Shown here piece after piece: positions 63,301 to 64,000 of a stretch of DNA of 64,000 nt (the first letter of the stretch is position 1; each line of letters opens with the position of its first letter). Under the pieces are notes generated by a model. That model ran no database searches. It saw only the letters and a list, made by a program, of their open reading frames with translations, and had not been told where the DNA came from. Source of the stretch: Williamsia sp. (GTDB lineage Bacteria; Bacteroidota; Bacteroidia; Chitinophagales; Chitinophagaceae); NCBI GenBank assembly GCA_015069695.1, contig JADCRZ010000032.1, forward strand, positions 1-64,000, read 5' to 3'. The translations under genes were made by a program, and so were the position numbers.

Positions 63301-63501
63301 GATCAGGGTGGCATTCGAAGGAACGGTGACCTGGAAACGGCCGTTCTTATCCGTTTGGGTGCCTGCCGTACTGCCGTCTATTGTAATGGAGACGCCGTGT
63401 AAGGGTCCGTCGTCGTTTTTTACCATTCCGTTGATGAGTTTGGTTTGTGCAGTTACATACAAATTAAAAAACAAGCCTAAAAACATTAAAGATGTTTTCA
63501 T
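60313..63501 (-). CDS. SusC/RagA-family TonB-dependent transporter
   Basis: 1062 residues. A short signal peptide (LMFLGLFFNLYVTAQ) is followed by a carboxypeptidase-regulatory-like domain (about 22-90), the motif EVVVTALGITREKKSLGYA, the plug with SusC motif GSRASNGAIIITTKSG, and a barrel ending GVNLKLQF. There is no STN domain, unlike the receptor at 32222, so it is not expected to signal through FecR. First gene of the six-gene operon with susD, two S9 peptidases, an amidohydrolase and an S10 carboxypeptidase. Confidence 0.93.
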   Translation of the reverse strand: MKTSLMFLGLFFNLYVTAQTKLINGMVKNDDGPLHGVSITIDGSTAGTQTDKNGRFQVTVPSNATLIFSYQGHITRKIEVTGQADFNILLAREDKQLQEVVVTALGITREKKSLGYASQAIGAEDVSTVKTGNITNSLSGKVAGVQIKRNTNMGGSTNVVIRGNKSLTGDNQALFVVDGIPVNNSNFNTSGQQQSSGGYDYGNMATDINPEDVESVNVLKGAAATALYGSRASNGAIIITTKSGGKKGRTSIDINSGVTLGFVDKSTFPKFQDKYGVGYGAVYGVNRNDFFEERDIDGDGILDKVTTLAYGSYGAPFDPNLLVYQWNSFDPESPYYLKKTPWVAPKNGPITFFETPVTTTNNLSLSGSNDRGSFRLSYTNYSQKGLLPHSLLKRNNFAVNGSFKITDRLTASVSGNFSVSDGLGRNETGNESGNNGGNVVSVFRRYWVTNVDVQELKDIYFKTKRNVTGFTGGTIDNPYWTRFENYETDRRSRLFGNMALKYNLLSWLNVEGRASIDTYAYLQEERRNNGTLNGVGRYIRNNVNFSETNYDLMLNFNKNLTDKLNVSGVLGTNIRRNNLNSIYAVTNGGLVLDRLYSLSNSKDLPAAPVEVAERIGVDGYYGAVSFGYNNLVYLDLTGRSDHSSTLPANNSTYFYPSVATSFIFSELIKSEALSFGKLRLNYAEVGSSGTANSLIDVLNKPTPFGSVPLYSVSSIKRNPNLVPESSQSYEVGLEMSFFKKRLGIDVSAYKTNTKNQIIPVAISTTTGYSSKYVNAGEVENKGIELALSGTPVRTGKFSWDVTVNWARNRSKVLYLFDGVDNLQLGSFGVTVNARVGQPYGTIMGTDFVYVNGQRQINQTTGEYVRTTASNNIIGNITPDWNGGVINKLNYKNFSLSFLVDMQHGGDLFSADISTGNRSGLYYYTAGVNELGNPIRNSLVNGGGIILQGVDASGKPNTVRTPMDNYTNALGSVKAPQAYFIYDASYVKLREVALSYRLPARLISRVRLTGAQLSLVGSNVWIIHKNLPFADPEAGQSSGNLQGNQTGVLPTTRDLGVNLKLQF

Positions 63502-64000
63502 GTATCAGGTTTTGGTTACAGAAATAGATGATGGCGAGCAACGATAGGACTTTAATTACTTATTAAAGTACATAGGGTCAAAACTTTATATCTTTTGTTT
63601 TCCCTTGTGAGCTGTGCTAAAAGCAAAAGGAGTGAGATTAGTTGATCAAAGAATGTCTTATTTAAATTTTATTAATACTATTAATATAACCCAAAAATGA
63701 ACATTTTAATATTAATTACAAAAGAATATTAATATTATTAAAATTATAATGTTTTTTAAACATGTCCATTCTATATAAAAACCAAGCGTCTTTGGCAGAT
63801 TTTTATACCATTTTTGCAAGAAAATCTGCATGGGTTGATCTGGGGCCGTCTTAACAAATTAAACGTTACAGTATGCGGTCAGCTCAAGTCAAGCCTAATG
63901 AATCTTCTATTAACATAATCAGCTACTAAATTGATGAGGAGGCATTATAATTCGGAACAAGGGAATGCCTTCCTCCTTGATCTTCTACTATGTAACTTAT
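63502..64000. other. AT-rich upstream region, 499 bp, no gene
   Basis: Contains overlapping TTAATATTAA-type palindromes at about 63660-63745 and a hairpin near the right edge. It probably carries the promoter of the susC operon; no sigma-specific motif was recognised with confidence. Confidence 0.5.
63936..63975. terminator. Hairpin at the right edge
   Basis: GAGGAGGCATT pairs with AATGCC-t-TCCTC (one bulge) around a 17-base loop. It may end a gene lying beyond the window. Confidence 0.4.

Noticed and set aside
1-64000. CRISPR arrays, tRNA, rRNA, intact insertion sequences or prophage genes
   Set aside because: No regularly spaced repeats, no cloverleaf-like T-loop segments, no rRNA motifs and no intact transposase or structural phage proteins were found by eye.

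Overview
The window is bacterial chromosome from a member of the Bacteroidota, most likely the Chitinophagaceae. The pointers are SusC/SusD outer-membrane pairs, FecR-type anti-sigma factor, type IX secretion (T9SS) C-terminal sorting domains on several large secreted proteins, a TlpA-DUF3738 fusion, a DUF4221 protein and an RteC protein. The genus is an inference. No rRNA, tRNA or CRISPR array was seen.

Layout. (1) 1-3591: 3' part of a giant secreted PA14/beta-helix protein with a T9SS tail. (2) 3812-6807: a lodA/lodB-like pair, i.e. a cysteine-tryptophylquinone amino-acid oxidase and its FAD maturation enzyme. (3) 7277-9336: three overlapping or closely spaced genes for two acidic lipoproteins and a DUF4221 protein. 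(4) 9838-15713: a papain-like peptidase, an ECF sigma/anti-sigma operon with two small envelope genes, and a serine hydrolase divergent from a membrane-anchored winged-helix regulator. (5) 15714-18743: a gene-poor, decayed stretch with small ORFs and a broken SRAP (YedK/HMCES) gene. (6) 18744-23675: two paralogous MacB/FtsX-type permeases without an ATPase. (7) 23894-28973: two small genes and two T9SS cargo proteins. (8) 28974-38326: a remnant of an ECF sigma factor, a small secreted protein, then an intact FecR-SusC-SusD-TlpA/DUF3738 block. (9) 38446-43623: a T9SS lysyl-endopeptidase-like protease, a beta-barrel protein, and a cluster of a small Cys-rich secreted peptide, a propeller-like protein and a MauE-like membrane protein. 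(10) 43748-50579: three AraC regulators, a GNAT-like protein, RteC, a DUF932 protein and SSB, which look like the remnant of an integrative element. (11) 50900-63501: a six-gene minus-strand operon (SusC, SusD, S9 peptidase, amidohydrolase, S9/DPP-type peptidase, S10 carboxypeptidase), read here as a peptide-utilization locus.

The theme is secretion, degradation and uptake of peptides. T9SS proteases and adhesin-like proteins act outside the cell, SusCD pairs import products, and periplasmic peptidases finish hydrolysis. The most unusual items are: the lodAB pair with a very short Cys-Trp spacing in the predicted cofactor; the FecR locus whose sigma factor survives only as a stop-containing fragment; the SRAP gene lacking its catalytic Cys2 and carrying a frameshift; a recurring ATACCC...GGGTAT palindrome upstream of several accessory genes; and two small secreted-peptide clusters with redox partners. 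All calls rest on reading the sequence; no database search was run.
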